DNA from: Sanguinoderma infundibulare
Lineage: Eukaryota > Basidiomycota > Agaricomycetes > Polyporales > Polyporaceae
NCBI GenBank assembly: GCA_032821775.1
Contig: JAVLRN010000003.1
Span: forward strand, 1,116,001 to 1,180,000
Reading direction: 5' to 3'
Length of the DNA: 64,000 nucleotides
A program made the position numbers and the translations under genes. Within the stretch, counting starts at the first letter, position 1. Each line of letters opens with the position of its first letter. The notes beneath the pieces are model-generated. The model did not search any database. It was not told the origin of the DNA and saw only the letters and a list, made by a program, of their open reading frames with translations. Below, piece after piece: positions 23,801 through 34,485 of this stretch.

Positions 23801-24412
23801 TATGCGTCCGACGTCCAGCTGACCGTCCGGATGCGTATGGTGACCACAAGTACTAGTAAGCAAGCCGATTAGTTATCTCTGTCTCCTCTCAATTCTCACC
23901 CTCTCCGGAATCCGGATTCATGGACGCGCTAGTCACATTGCACGCGATGACGCTCAAACTGGCTCGCTCGTTACCCGGATGCTTGGCAGGAGGACAAGTT
24001 TCAAGTGCTCTCACCGGGCGTCATCACATCCATACTACACCGAAACTAGCTTCAGCCCGGAACACTGTGACTGGACATGCATCATCTGGCTCCCTTCATG
24101 TCCGTGCGTAGGTGCTAGTCCTTATCCAGAGCACAGAGAATTTGCGGATCTGGTCTCGTGCCCCTTATCTTGATTTCGCACTGCCGGGAACCTCGGTGCC
24201 CGACGCACTTCGCTGGATATCGCATCCGCGCGGTCACACGCTACCAACTCGGTATGGCCGACAGGTGCGGCTTAGCCGGATAAGAATGGAGGGCTGTCAG
24301 CCTTGTCTCGTCTCGGAGTGGATACATAATTAGCGGCTCGCTCCGTCGTGAGCTTTTCCTCAATCTCCGTTCGACACGCTCACACTTGCGCGCGAATAGG
24401 ACGCGGACGAAG
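20824..24412. other. 3.6-kb GC-rich stretch without a supportable gene
   Basis: No frame longer than about 255 codons exists, and none shows a family motif or consistent splicing. The 255-codon frame at 20938-21705 is compositionally odd and overlaps other frames. On the minus strand near 22,424-22,687 a frame has a Ser/Thr-containing part followed by a hydrophobic segment (LLALAIGVVCAVVC). This could be the remnant of a membrane protein like the broken one at 16.4-17.4 kb, but this is speculation. Confidence 0.35.
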
Positions 24413-26392
24413 ATGGATCCCCAGACCATCACGTCTGGCGCCACGCCTCTCCTCGCGGGGGTTTTCGTAGCTTCCCTCATCTACGGGGGGTATCGCGCAT
24501 GGACGACACGCGAAGCCGCCCGCGCGCAGGGCACGCTCCCCGCCAAGGTGCCCAACGGCAAGAAGGCGGGTTCGTACCCGGCTTCCACAAAGGATCGCGC
24601 GCCTGGAGGTACGTATACGCATGCTTCGACCAAGTGCATTCAACACGTCGCACGCATTTGTTCGTCATTAACAAACGAATGTTGTGCGCATGTGTTGACG
24701 TGCGCTCGCTGCCAGGACCCCCGCTCATGTCGTTCGTTGTCCTCATCCTTCTTGTTTTCCGCAATGCAGAATGGACCCCGGTGAAGTTCGACTACCCGCG
24801 CTTGGAGCCGAACGCGGCGCACTTCAGCACCGTCAAGCCGATCCCGTACCGCCCGTTCCGCTGGGGCGACTACCAGTGCGCATTGTCCTCCCTCGCCTGC
24901 TGTACAGTAACATGCGCTGATGACACCACTTGGTGCGTCTGCAAAAGCGTGACGATGGGCATCCGGAATATGCCCTGGGACGAGTGGATCGAGCTCGACC
25001 GCGAGTTCCCGTATGTGCACAAGGTGTGCGAATACCGTGTCCGCACACGTGGAGATCAGCTCGTGCAGGTTAACCCTGCGCAGCCGGGGATCGTCGGGTC
25101 AGGACACGCGGCAGGTGAGCTATCCTATCCCCCATCCTCCGAAGCGCGATTGCGGTAGGAATCTGAACATCTTGGTATTAGCTGCGGAACTCGCTCAGGA
25201 GCTGGCGGAGTACCTCTCGCATCGGCATCCGGACGTGTATCGCGTTACACGACACCCGGTGTCAACTCGGGACGATGAGAATGGGTGGTACGGCGAGGGC
25301 AGGATCAAGACGATCACGATTATACCTTTCCAGGAGGTCCATGATTTGGAGAAGGAGGAACCGTTGAAGGCTGCACGTGCGCTGTGAGTATTTGACAGCG
25401 ACAGTGCTGCTCATCTTCTGATATAGGGATCGAATATGAACAGGATACAAGAGGATTTCGCGATCATGCTGGAGGGATCGGATGGGCGCTACTACTTGCA
25501 GGCCGGCGCAATATGCATTGCAGGCGTGTACCGACCAACTCTTCCCGGCGACGATTGTATTAAAGTCAGGAACGATCGTAGGCGGATGGAGGCTCCAAGA
25601 CAAGCTCGGCATGCCTCTAGAGGACATCCACGTCTCCGGCAACGTCGCACAGTGTGAGTGCGAAACAGCTACCGGAGTGCTGATTAACACGCTGGCAGCT
25701 GACGGGTCTCTCACGGTGCCAGACAAGGCGAAGCTGCAGACGAGTATGGACCGCTACTTCCGGCGGATGGCCGTGGACAAGCCGGTGGTGCGCAACAACT
25801 ACGGCTTCCAGGTGGTGGCGGAGCCCGAGATGCGGCAGCCTGCGCCGCCTGCGGGGTCGCTGCTGGACGTCGATCCGGAAGAGCTCTCGTGGGCGGTGAC
25901 GATGCACGGCGAAGAGGACTCGTCCTTGCACGGGCAGGGGGAGGGCATGAACGGTCAGCAGGACGGGGCGGATGCTGCTGCCGCTGACCTCTCGTCGCGT
26001 CCGTACAAGACGTTTGTGAAGATCGAGGCGCCGGTGACGCCTGGGACGCTGCGGTTGAGGACGGAAAGACAGACGCTTCGTCGGCTGCCGCGCACGGGGG
26101 CGATCGTTTTCACGATCCGGGTGTACCAGACGCGGTTCGACGAGCTGATGAAGGAGCCGGGGGTGCCCGGGCGTGTTGCGAGCGCGCTTCGCAGCTGGCC
26201 AGAGGACGTGGCGCGGTGAGTAGCCGTTGTGGATGAGTGGAGTTGCGGCTGGCATGCTGATCTTTGTGCTGCAGGTACAAATCGCGCGTGTCGTACGAAG
26301 ACATCTTGCCGTACCTCGACAAGTGCCACGCCGAGCAGGTCGAGGAGGGAATCATGAGCGAGGAAGGCAAGAAGGACGAGTTCCCGTTCTAG
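24413..26392 (+). CDS. DUF3445 protein, haem-dependent oxidative N-demethylase-like
   Basis: DUF3445 proteins resemble the alpha subunit of haem-dependent oxidative N-demethylase. Eight exons (24413-24608, 24770-24875, 24948-25114, 25182-25383, 25444-25523, 25582-25653, 25723-26215, 26274/5-26392) give 477 aa. An N-terminal membrane helix (TPLLAGVFVASLIYGGYRAW) precedes the domain: PIPYRPFRWGDY, HVTMGIRNMPWDEWIELD, LAEYLSHRHPDVYRV, EDFAIMLEGSDGRYYLQAGA, WRLQDKLGMPLEDIHVSGNV, LQTSMDRYFRRM, then TLRRLPRTGAIVFTIRVYQT near the C-terminus. The intron at 25524-25581 is ambiguous: a GC-AG choice gives the best fit to the family, while a GT-AG choice would add six residues. The 69-nt intron 25654-25722 has no stop in frame. 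Confidence 0.85.
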
Positions 26393-27079
26393 CTTGAATG
26401 CGGGGGTGGAGCGTCGGAGAAGGAGTGTATATGAAGCTTATGACGAATAGCAGGCCACTTGAACGTTATCCCGAATGTCTGTCGGGGTAGGCATTCGGAA
26501 GTTGTGTGCACCAATGTGTGGGTTTGGAGCACATGGCGAAGAAGCGACGATCGCAAGTGGCAGGGGGCAAAGGATGGGGACGGGAATTGTGCTAGGCTGA
26601 CGTTTGGGCCTCGAGGAGAGGAAGCTTTCCATACTTGCGCGACGTGCGGCCGAGTCTGGGGAGAGAGCTGCTTCGATTCTCCCTTGCATGTGGCCAGTTC
26701 CCGAGAATATAAGCACGACCGCAGGCTCGCATTCGTCCCTTTCTCCGGTTCCCTGCCGCCACCAGCAGCTGCCACCGTGCTCTTCCCTCCCTCCCCGCCG
26801 ATCTGCCACTGCGAGCGACGGGGTGCGTACCGCGATCGCTGACGTCTGTGGCATCTGCGCGATCAAAAGTCAATAATATTCGGAGCCAGATCGGGGCGAG
26901 AGCAGTGCAGGCGGCAAGTTTTGGTCAGCCAGATCGCGGAGTAGCTTCGGCTGCCGTCGCTGTCCGTGGCCGGGATGGACGCATGGCAGGCTCAGCCTCG
27001 CCGTTCGTCCCAACGGCCTGCTGGCCGTGTACATATCCACTCCTCCTCGCACCGTCCTTCACCCTCGCCGTCCTCGACG
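26393..27079. other. intergenic region before the MDR-domain gene
   Basis: No gene seen. The frames present are short and overlap on both strands. The last part should hold the promoter and leader of the gene starting at 27080. Confidence 0.4.
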
Positions 27080-30000
27080 ATGCCCAAGCCGACCATCATC
27101 CAGTCCATTCTCAACAGGCCTTCCCAGACATACCACCATCCCACCCAGCGAGACTACCATTCCACCCGTGGAGAGCTCTTCCGCCTCGCCCACGCCACAA
27201 CAAAATTCATCCCTGGCCAGTTCGACGATTCTGGCCTTGACACTTCGACCCCTGGAAGCTCGGACACCGAGACCCATCACTCATCTGTCACCCTCGATCG
27301 TTCCTCCCAACGGCCGTCCTCCCAGTCGCGAGCTTTGTCCAGCAAGTCAAGCAACTCCGGTTCAGACCTCTCCCACTCCCGGCGAACATCAGAGGTGAGC
27401 CCGCCCTTCCGTCCGTGTCGCCTTTCCGGTTATATTTGGCTGCGGACTTATCTCTGTACCACGGGACATCCAGCACAAGCGCATCGTCCCAAACTCTATT
27501 GCATCATCTTCCTCCTTCGTATCATTCAAGAATGCCGACGACGACCGCTCCCACACCCGTAAATCCTCCCTAAACGCCCCCTCTTATCAATCCCAGTCCA
27601 GCAACGGTCCCTCGAGCAAGGGCAATGAAGGCGACGTAGAGGAGAGTAGCGACGAGGACGAGGACGGCACCGACATCTTCTACACCCCCCGCACCTCTCT
27701 CGCTTCGTCCTCAGCCCTCTCCAGGCTATCCGTCGCCCCATCCAGAACGTCCTCCGCCATGCTCGAACACCCCAAGCTCCCGTCCGTTCTCTTCCCCCTC
27801 CATACCAAGTCCAATCCCGTCTCCACCTCTAAGCCTCCCGATGACGACACTCCCCCGGTCTCCCGAACATCCTCGGGCTCGTCAGTATCATCCGTGGCAT
27901 CGTCTACCAGCGGCGGTGACAACTCTCCCTCGTTATTCTCGGAACGATCCAGGACCTCGTCTACTCGGCCGACCACCGCCGTCAGCTCGGACCGGAGCAC
28001 CAAGCAGACAGATAGCCCCGTAGAGACCATAACTATCGCGTCCAGTTCGCGTCCCCGCACGTTGTCTGCTGGAGCCAAGTCCGCTGGCTCAACGTCCTCC
28101 ACACGATCAGGCGCAAGCACCATCCGCAAACACCGTGAAGACGCTGGCAAGCTGACTTACACGGATGAGGACTGGGCCAAGGACATACGGTGGCTCGCTC
28201 CGCCAAAGATGCCAGCTGCTTCTCAGGGTCGCTCACATTCGAGGACACTGCCACCAGATTACAAGGTTCCGCTCGAAAGCGATTTGTCTGGCCGCAGGAA
28301 ACCGGGGCATCCGAGGGCGAAGGGCGACAGGCGGAGTAAACGCTCCCGTCACTCGCGGGGGCGGATGTCTGCGCTGTGGGAAGAGGACGAGAGCGAGGAC
28401 GGCAGCACGGATATCACCAGCTCTGACCCCAGTCGCTCGACCACTCCCATACCCGAAACCCCGCCTCATTCTATGCCGTCATCTCCCCTTGTGAAAGTGA
28501 CGACGTTGGCGCTTACCGCCGAGCCCCAAGAGGAAAACGCGCCATCTGAATCCACGCATTCCGAGAGTACTCCAGACGCGCGCCTGGAAGGCTACGCAAG
28601 AGGACAACGGCGGACGTACTCTACAACAGCGTCTTTCTTCCGTCCAAACGGGTCGTCAAATGCCCATTTACCGACACACCCACTCCCGAATCCTGTTCCC
28701 TCGACCTCGGCTACCCCTCCTCCGAGCGGATACACAGGCCTCACTTTTGCTCACGCCGGATACTCGAATGCGAAAGGCAAGGCTGCTGCTGAGGGTCACG
28801 TCGACCTCGTTCGTGCAGGCGTCGCACAAAGCAGCATGGCAACCATCGAGGTCATCCGAGGCGTTGCAGCGACGATATCCAGCAGTACGCCACTCTCGAC
28901 TAACGGCTCCCCGTCGAAAAGCCGTCGAACTCTATCCTTCTCTCTGAGCCGCTCGTTTACCTTTAACCTCAAGGGCAAGAAGCGCGAAAGCGCCACACCC
29001 GTCCACTTACGCGGAAGCCTCCCCCTGCCTGTCGCGTTCACAGCTCACGTCTCGCCCCCGTCATTCGTTCCGGAGTCGCACGTCCTCGTGCAGGTCCACG
29101 CGGTCGGCTTGGATACCCTCGACTCACTCATCGTACACGACAAGTCGGGCATGAACGGTCACGGCGGGGGGCTGACGGGCGGGAAAGGCATTGGGGGAGG
29201 AAAAGCGGGTTTCATCCCGGGGCGAAGTTTCGCAGGGAAGGTCATAGAGTGTGGATGGGCGGTGCGGGAGGAAGTGTGCAGGCGGGGCGAATGGGTCGTG
29301 GGGTTGTTGGACGTGAAGAAGGTGCGTCTGTGTCTGTATCTACCGCCCTTCCTTGACTTCGAATACAAACGTGACTCCAGAATGCGTGAACTGACTCAAC
29401 TTCCGCAGTGCGGTGCGCTCGCAGAGTTCATCCTCGTAGAACGTCATCGTGTGCATCGTGCGCCGCAACCTCGTCCACGCACACCGACGTTGTTTCCACC
29501 TCGGCGGCGCACGCACCTCCGGAGCGCGTCTCTTCCTGTCAACGGCCAAGCGCATGGATCCTCACCTCTCGCGCCTACTGCGCTCACCGTTGAGGAGCTC
29601 GCGCTATTACCGTTATGTGGCATCCCGGCGCATCGGGCTATCCGCACGTTCGCGGACGTCCTCGCTCCCCCACTAGGCAGGAAGTCGTCAGATCCATCTA
29701 CCAAGTCAGATAAACGAGCGCTGGTCCTGCGCGGGCACGATGGCGCAGGTGCTCTCGCAGTGCAGATGCTCAGCAAGCGCGGCGTCCGCGTCGCCGTCCA
29801 GATCCCCGAGTCCGCGATGCTTGATGACGAGCCAGCAGCGGCGGAAGAACCAGCACAGAACGGACGCAAGTTCTCGCTCGACATTGTCCGCCCATCGCCA
29901 TCGAAATCGGACAAGGGCAAGGGCAAGGAGGGCCAGAAACCGAAGGTGACCAAGCAAGCGCGAACGGAGGCGCGTCTGCGGAGTTGGGGCGTTGAGGACA

Positions 30001-30737
30001 TTTTCGTCGGGGAGCCACTTGACGTCCTTCAGCAGCTCACTCAGGACAGCCAGTCATTCGATATGGTCCTCGACACCGTCGGCGGCGTCGCCGTCTGGGA
30101 GGCATCCCAGAGGTTGCTGACCACAGACTGGACCGCCGCCGCCTCGCGCTCGTCGCTTTCCCTTGGCAGAGGAGGGAGCTCCCGGAACGCCTCGCTCGAC
30201 ATCGACCTGAGCGTAGACCCCGCCGCGATGGGCAGCAACGTGGAGTCGTCCACCTCCACGAAGCTCAAGAGGGGCAGGAGCGTGAGCACGAGCAGGCGCG
30301 TCATCACCCACGCGCAGTTCACGACCCTCGTCGGCGACACGCCCCACCGGCCGATCCCCACCGCGCAGGACAACCTCAAGGGCGGCCTGCGCTCGCTCCG
30401 GCGCGCGACGTCCACCACCGCCAAGCCGTCCTCGTCCGCCCTGCTCGCCCGCGGAGGCGGCAAGCGCGAGAAACGGCTCGTCGGCTACGCGTGGGTCAGC
30501 GTCGCGGCCGACGTCGACATGGAGGGCGAGGACGTGCGCGACTCGCTCGCCGCCGTCGTGCGCATGGCCGAGAGCGGGTGGTTGCGGCCCCCGTGTGTGA
30601 ACGCCGAGGGCGAGGAAGAGGAGGCGGGCAAGGTCGTCGTGTTCGAGAAGGCCCCGGAGGTGTTCAGGCGGGGCATCGTGGGCCCGCTGGGCGTGTTGGC
30701 GGACGGGGGGACGTGCGCTGTCCGAATAGTCGGCTAG
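27080..30737 (+). CDS. large protein with C-terminal MDR (GroES-like/Rossmann) domain
   Basis: Three exons (27080-27394, 27474-29321, 29409-30737) give 1163 aa. The first about 620 residues are disordered, rich in Ser, Thr and Arg. The rest is a medium-chain dehydrogenase/reductase fold of the quinone-oxidoreductase kind: HVLVQVHAVGLDTLDSLIVH, GFIPGRSFAGKVIECG, GALAEFILVERHRV, LLPLCGIPAHRAIRTF, then the nucleotide-binding strand KRALVLRGHDGAGALAVQML and FDMVLDTVGGVAVWEASQRL. The dinucleotide motif is GHDGAG, so NADPH binding is plausible but not certain. No zinc-binding set of Cys/His is obvious. Basic low-complexity inserts break the domain. The second intron is 87 nt, in frame, with no stop. 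Substrate unknown. Convergent with NUG1. Confidence 0.85.
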
Positions 30738-31190
30738 TCACACGTAGATGGAGATGGGGGGGTGGGGTTGACGTTGGACGTTGGATGTTGAATTGAAGCT
30801 ACAAACGACTTGGGTTGTATATGGTATTTTTTACTTTTGGTTGTCTGTCTTGCGCGCTTTTCGGACTGCTGCTCATCGGGACGGTAGCTTGTTGTATCCC
30901 GTAGAATTTCTGGCTGTCGTTCTTGCAGGGCTCACGGTGACACCTCGTATATAATTGTCTATCTAGCTGCAGTTGTATCTCCTCCCTCATCCATCATCAC
31001 GCGCATTGACGTTCACGCATGTCACTACCTATTAATGTTGTACAAGACTCTCATCTCATATATGCTTGTTGACGAACACCGATCACGGGCAGACAGCTGA
31101 TAGGCAAGGGTAACGTGGTAAAACAAGAGCTACATGGTATTGAACACATGCCGTCGGATATCTTGTAGAGTACTGTCACCCAGAGCACGC
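30738..31190. other. convergent spacer between the MDR-domain gene and NUG1
   Basis: No gene seen. Lower GC than the flanking coding sequence, as expected of two 3' untranslated regions. Confidence 0.4.
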
Positions 31191-33658
31191 CTAGAAGAAC
31201 TGCTTGAAGTCGTATGCCACCTCGCCATCCTTCACCGCCGACGCAGGGCTCTTTTTTGACGGCCCGGCATTCGCGATCTTCTTTGTAGGAGGAGCAGGCT
31301 TCGAAACGGCCTTCGTTGCAGCCTTCAAAGGTTTTTTGGTGGGTTTCAACCCGGGCTTGTCGGCTTTCGCCTTCGCCTTCGCAGCAGAGGCAGCGCCGGC
31401 AGCGGAGCGAGCCTGCTTCGTACCTTTTGGCTCGGGCGCGAACGCGACCCTTTTGGCGGGTCGCGCGGGGGCCTTGGCGAGAGCGGCACGTTTCCGCTTG
31501 CCGCGGGCGGGCGGGGACTCCGGCTCGTCCACTTCCTCATCCTCATCCTCATTTTTATCCTCCTCATCGTCACTCCCCTCTCCGTCGCTCTCGCTTTCCT
31601 CCTCCCCGTCGTCGAGCACGGCCTCGTCCGCGTCGTCATCCTCCTCATCCTCATCCCCATCGACGCCGTCGTCGGACGGGGCGACGAAGTAGCCCGCGTC
31701 TAGCGCGACCTTGCGCGAGTCGGCCTCTCCGAGGCGAAGCTTGACGAGCCCGCCCGCTTTACGCAGCTCCTTCCGGGTCGCGAGCTTGGAGAGGACTGAC
31801 GCGTCTTTGGCGTAGACGTCCGCGAGGGGCGCGTCGGTCGGAGGGGATGCGGATGGTGGGGGTGAGAAGGGAGGAGTGGTGTAGCGTGCGAGCCTGCCGC
31901 TGCTCCAGTCGCGGAGGACGGTGCGGGCGGCGGCTGCGAGATCCGGGTCGCCCTTCTGTTATTCAGAACACAGCGTGTATTTCAGAAATCTGGGTATTTA
32001 ACTAGAAATGTGGAACCGAGGAATTTGAAACGGACCTTCTTAATGAAGCCGTTGGCGCGGGCGACGCTGGCGAGGAACGCGTTCGCGTCGCCCTCGATGA
32101 AGATGGGCAGGTTGTAGAGGAGCATCAGGTCTTCCCTGCTCGAGCGCGAGACGAGTTCGGACACTGGCCATGTCGTCAGGATGTGCAGAGCTTCAATGTG
32201 TAGCATGGAAGAAACACTTACTGACTGCGGAAGGATCCTTCAGCCGCTCGATGTGTCCCCTGTTCCGCACGAGAATATCGCGCGCGCGTATCCGAGCCGA
32301 CTCCTCGTCGGGCAGGTCCTCGACGTGCTGCCATAGCAGTCCGGGCGTGTCGATCACACGAAGCGACTTTCCGCCCTCAAGGTCGACGGTGACCTCTTGA
32401 GGATGTGTTGTCGTAGTCGGCGAGAAGTCGTTCGAGGAAGACGCGAGCTTGTATGTCTGCAGCGCAGCCTTGCGGAGGAGGGAGTTGACAAACGACGTCT
32501 TTCCGACGTTCGTCACGCCGACTACGGCGAGAGTCAGCGGCTTGTCGCCCTCCTTCTCCGTGGCCAATTGCTGGAGGAGAGCCGTCAACGCGTCCAAGCC
32601 CCATGCATCGTCAGCCCGTTCCCGCTCCTTGCCTTTTCCCTTGCCCCTCACGGCGTCTGCGGAGGACACCGGCAAGCACGCAGACGACGACCTAAACAAC
32701 AGAGTGGGATGTTCTTGCCTGAGCGTCGCAGCCCACGCTTCGACAGCCTCCCTCGGGCACGCGTCTGCAGCGAGACAAGTGCGGCGTCAATGCTCGGCGC
32801 AGCACGCATACATATGCGCCGATAAAGGAAGCCCAATACGCACCGACTTTGGTGAGCACCAGCAGCACCTTCTTCCCCAGCTCCTTCGCGACCGCCTCCA
32901 GATGCACACTCCGGCCCGAGAGCGGATCCCGCGCATCGAGCACCACCACGACGACGTCCGCTGCGTCGAGCACGGCCGTGAGGTTCGGCAGGTCGGGGTT
33001 GATGAGCACCGGCACCTCGTCCTCGTCCTCCCCCCCCGCCATCTCCTCGTCCCCTTCCCCATCCTCTGCCTCTGCCAGAGCGCGCTGTGCGATGATGGCC
33101 TTGACGCCGTCAAACGCGACCTCGTCGTCTCCAGCGTCCTCATCCTGCGCGGCCTGCCCCGCCTTCGCAGCCTTCTTCTCGTCCTTGCGCCTCTGCTTCT
33201 CCTCCGCAGCCTGCCCTCCGCCAAGCCCGGCCGTCAGTCAGTCAGCGTCCTCCTCCGACAGCTCGCCAACGCATCGCAGAAAAAAGACGCACCAGACGAC
33301 GCTGCTCCGCGACCTCGGCCAGCACCTGATCCTTGTACGGGAAGTTGTTCGGGATGCCCGGGTCCTTCGCGTGCTCTGTCCCCCGCACACGCACGTAACT
33401 CATGAGCAACTCATCCGCACATCCAAAAAGCCCGCACGTTCGTGCATGACGATGACACTGATGATACGCACTGCTCTTCCACTGGGGGTTCTTCTTCGCC
33501 TCCTTGGTTTTCTTCTTCCTCGACTCCTTCACCTTCTTCTTCACCCTCTCCCTCTTGTTGATCGACACCCGCTTGCTCGTCTCTGCGTTGCAACGTGAGG
33601 AAGACCCGTTCCACGTTTAAAAAAGGGATATATGCTTACTTTTGCGTATTCGAGGCAT
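31191..33658 (-). CDS. NUG1: nucleolar GTPase for 60S ribosome biogenesis (Nug1/GNL3 family)
   Basis: Circularly permuted GTPase acting in maturation and export of pre-60S particles. Seven exons (33658-33640, 33582-33472, 33375-33293, 33210-32844, 32764-32222, 32163-32036, 31955-31191) give 671 aa. The N-terminal Grn1-type basic domain reads MPRIRKKTSKR, then ESRKKKTKEAKKNPQWKSK and KDPGIPNNFPYKDQ. An acidic linker follows. The permuted order is visible: DVVVVVLDARDPLSGRS, then G4 as TKVD (spanning an intron), then G1 GVTNVGKTS and G3 DTPG. The C-terminus has a long acidic run and a Lys/Ala-rich nucleolar-type tail ending DFKQFF. The first coding exon is 19 nt. Assignment is firm. Confidence 0.94.
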
Positions 33659-34485
33659 GACTACAGGGACAAGTGGAGGGAAGAGAAAGTCGTGCGTGAG
33701 CGCCGAGGCCGGGCCGCACAACTTTTCTCCTCCACCATCAATTTCTCAAAAAGGCAAGCGCTGAGGAACATGTACCTCAACATCCAAACGTACATCCGCT
33801 AGGACGGCGAGGAGGTCGCTCGACAGTCGCGAGGATAAAGGATCGAATAGCAATGTCAAAATTCAGCACAAGCGACTTGCAACGCGGCAAGGTTACGCCG
33901 GTAACAAGCAGCAGAGAACAGCATGGGCATAATGGGGCTACTATAACATGTGTGTGCTAATGTGAATACTCGTCAATGTGATAATGTACTTCCTCCCTAG
34001 GCGGCCACCCCCACCGCACGCGCCGGTGATCCAGTTCAAGCTAAGTATATGCAAGACTGAGGAGAAAGCGCAGACGCTACTACAACGTACAACAGCGACC
34101 TATACAACAACCGCAGTGTCGTGAATGTTTAAAGAAAATAAAACGTACACCGCGGCCCCAAGCGATGACGATGGGATAAAGTGACCACCAAGTCCGTGTC
34201 CGTACGCATATGCACGCCCGACGACGACGACGACGACGACGACGTGCGCGAGGCAGAGAAGGCCTGAATGAGCGACATACGCTCGATGCTCGATGCAGTC
34301 CTGTATATGCAACGCCGACGGGGACGATCCGACGTGTGTTCGCGCCGTCGGCGTCGCCAATCACCAACCACCGACTCTGCACCCACCATCCACTGCTCGG
34401 CGTGTCATCTCGTCGGCATCGGACCCCTCCCCGCACGGTATCCAGCCAAGAACGGGGAAGCTCGGAGCCGGGGGTATGAAGCGGC
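33659..34485. other. intergenic region with a (CGA)n tract
   Basis: No gene seen. It contains the NUG1 promoter and the 3' region of the bZIP gene. A short CGA microsatellite lies at about 34219-34244. Confidence 0.4.
34219..34244. repeat. CGA trinucleotide microsatellite
   Basis: About eight uninterrupted units of the triplet CGA. It lies in the 3' flank of the bZIP gene and is not in a supported coding region. Confidence 0.85.

Noticed and set aside
31204..31692. 162-codon plus-strand frame opposite the NUG1 C-terminus
   Set aside because: Low-complexity shadow of the acidic and Lys/Ala-rich NUG1 tail.
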